A stretch of DNA of 43,438 nucleotides from Burkholderiales bacterium (GTDB lineage Bacteria; Pseudomonadota; Gammaproteobacteria; Burkholderiales; Ga0077523). Under the pieces are notes generated by a model. The model saw only the letters and a list, made by a program, of their open reading frames with translations. It made no database searches and was not told where the DNA came from. Position 1 is the stretch's first letter. Every line of letters starts with the position of its first letter. Both the position numbers and the translations under genes were made by a program. Where the stretch lies: contig JALHMS010000013.1 in the NCBI GenBank assembly GCA_022843925.1, positions 98,424 to 141,861 on the forward strand, given 5' to 3'. Of this stretch, positions 43,018 to 43,438 are shown piece by piece.

Positions 43018-43438
43018 TCATGGCGCCCGCGCTCCTGGATTCGTCGCTGTGCCCAGGCCTGCATCGCGTCGAGCGATGCTCGACCCACGAAGGGCCTTCG
43101 CCCCTGGAACCCGCAATGCTGAAAACAGCCCCCGTGGGTCGGGCACTGCCCGACGCCTGCGTTCCTGGATTCGTTGCTGCGCCCAAGCCTGCATCGCGTC
43201 GAGCGATGCTCGACCCACGAAAGACTTCGCCCCTGGAACCCGCAGCGCTGGAAACAACCCCCGTGGGTCGGGCACTGCCCGACGCCCGCGCTCCTGGATT
43301 CGTTGCTGCGCCCAAGCCTGCATCGCGTCGAGCGATGCTCGACCCACGAAAGACTTCGCCACTGGAACCCGCAGCGCTGGAAGCAACCCCCGTGGGTCGA
43401 GCTTAGCTCGACGCCCGCGTTCCGGGATTCGCAGCTGT
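43018..43438. repeat. REP-like palindromic array, about 129-bp period (right window edge)
   Basis: The GTGGGTCG landmarks at 43134, 43263 and 43392 are 129 bases apart, with a partial unit before them; the array continues beyond the window. Units contain GTCGGGCACTGCCCGAC or GTCGAGCTTAGCTCGAC and a second hairpin GTCGAGCGATGCTCGAC, which is two bases shorter in the loop region than in the 131-bp array. It is the same family as at 1-275 and 40605-41487. Confidence 0.88.

Overview
The window looks like the chromosome of a high-GC Pseudomonadota bacterium, most likely Beta- or possibly Gammaproteobacteria. The evidence is a YghU-type glutathione transferase, a Dpp/Opp-type peptide ABC operon, an acyl-CoA ligase/ACAD10-like kinase/quinone reductase cluster, and intergenic REP-like palindromes close to the Pseudomonas type (CGCGGGC..GCCCGCTCCTAC). 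No rRNA or tRNA gene was recognised, so the assignment is an inference.

Left core (1-11559): a REP-like 130-bp repeat block at the window edge; a metallophosphoesterase on the minus strand; about 850 bp without a convincing gene; an amino-acid amidase/proline iminopeptidase followed by a five-gene peptide ABC transporter operon (permease, permease, ATPase, ATPase, binding protein); a composite REP element; a secreted CAP-domain protein; a YghU-like glutathione transferase; and a second copy of the composite REP element.

Integrated island (11560-34966, about 23.4 kb): it is bounded by a 15-bp direct repeat, TTCCTCGGCTTGAAC, at 11560-11574 and 34952-34966. The right copy lies in the last codons of an SDR dehydrogenase gene. 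The sequence outside the left copy supplies the stop codon that gene should have had before integration, so insertion exchanged the last residues of the dehydrogenase for island-encoded ones. A tyrosine integrase sits just inside the left end. Next come a small HTH protein, a replication module (HTH initiator-like protein with iteron-like TGCACCCC repeats inside its gene, and a Twinkle/DnaB-type helicase), and then defence-type cargo. The cargo is a three-component ABC system (Cap4-like nuclease effector, middle component, DUF3732-type ABC ATPase), a zinc-ribbon RES-domain protein, an IS1182-like transposase scrap, and a six-gene minus-strand operon hsdM-hsdS-X-GIY-YIG-GmrSD/DUF5655-hsdR in which three extra genes are tightly packed inside a type I restriction-modification locus. 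The right end holds a T5orf172/MUG113-like GIY-YIG protein, a decayed gene, an AlpA-like regulator, a HEPN-like protein and a small membrane/coiled-coil protein. I saw no capsid, tail or conjugation genes.

Right core (34967-43438): the SDR dehydrogenase and, divergent from it, an ACAD10-like phosphotransferase, a zinc-free quinone oxidoreductase, a glutathione transferase and a long-chain acyl-CoA ligase-like enzyme. This looks like an acyl-CoA or aromatic/aliphatic acid degradation group. It is followed by a seven-unit, exactly 131-bp-periodic palindromic array in which two unit types alternate, a membrane-anchored HExxH protein, a small four-helix membrane protein, and another array of the same repeat family that runs off the window.
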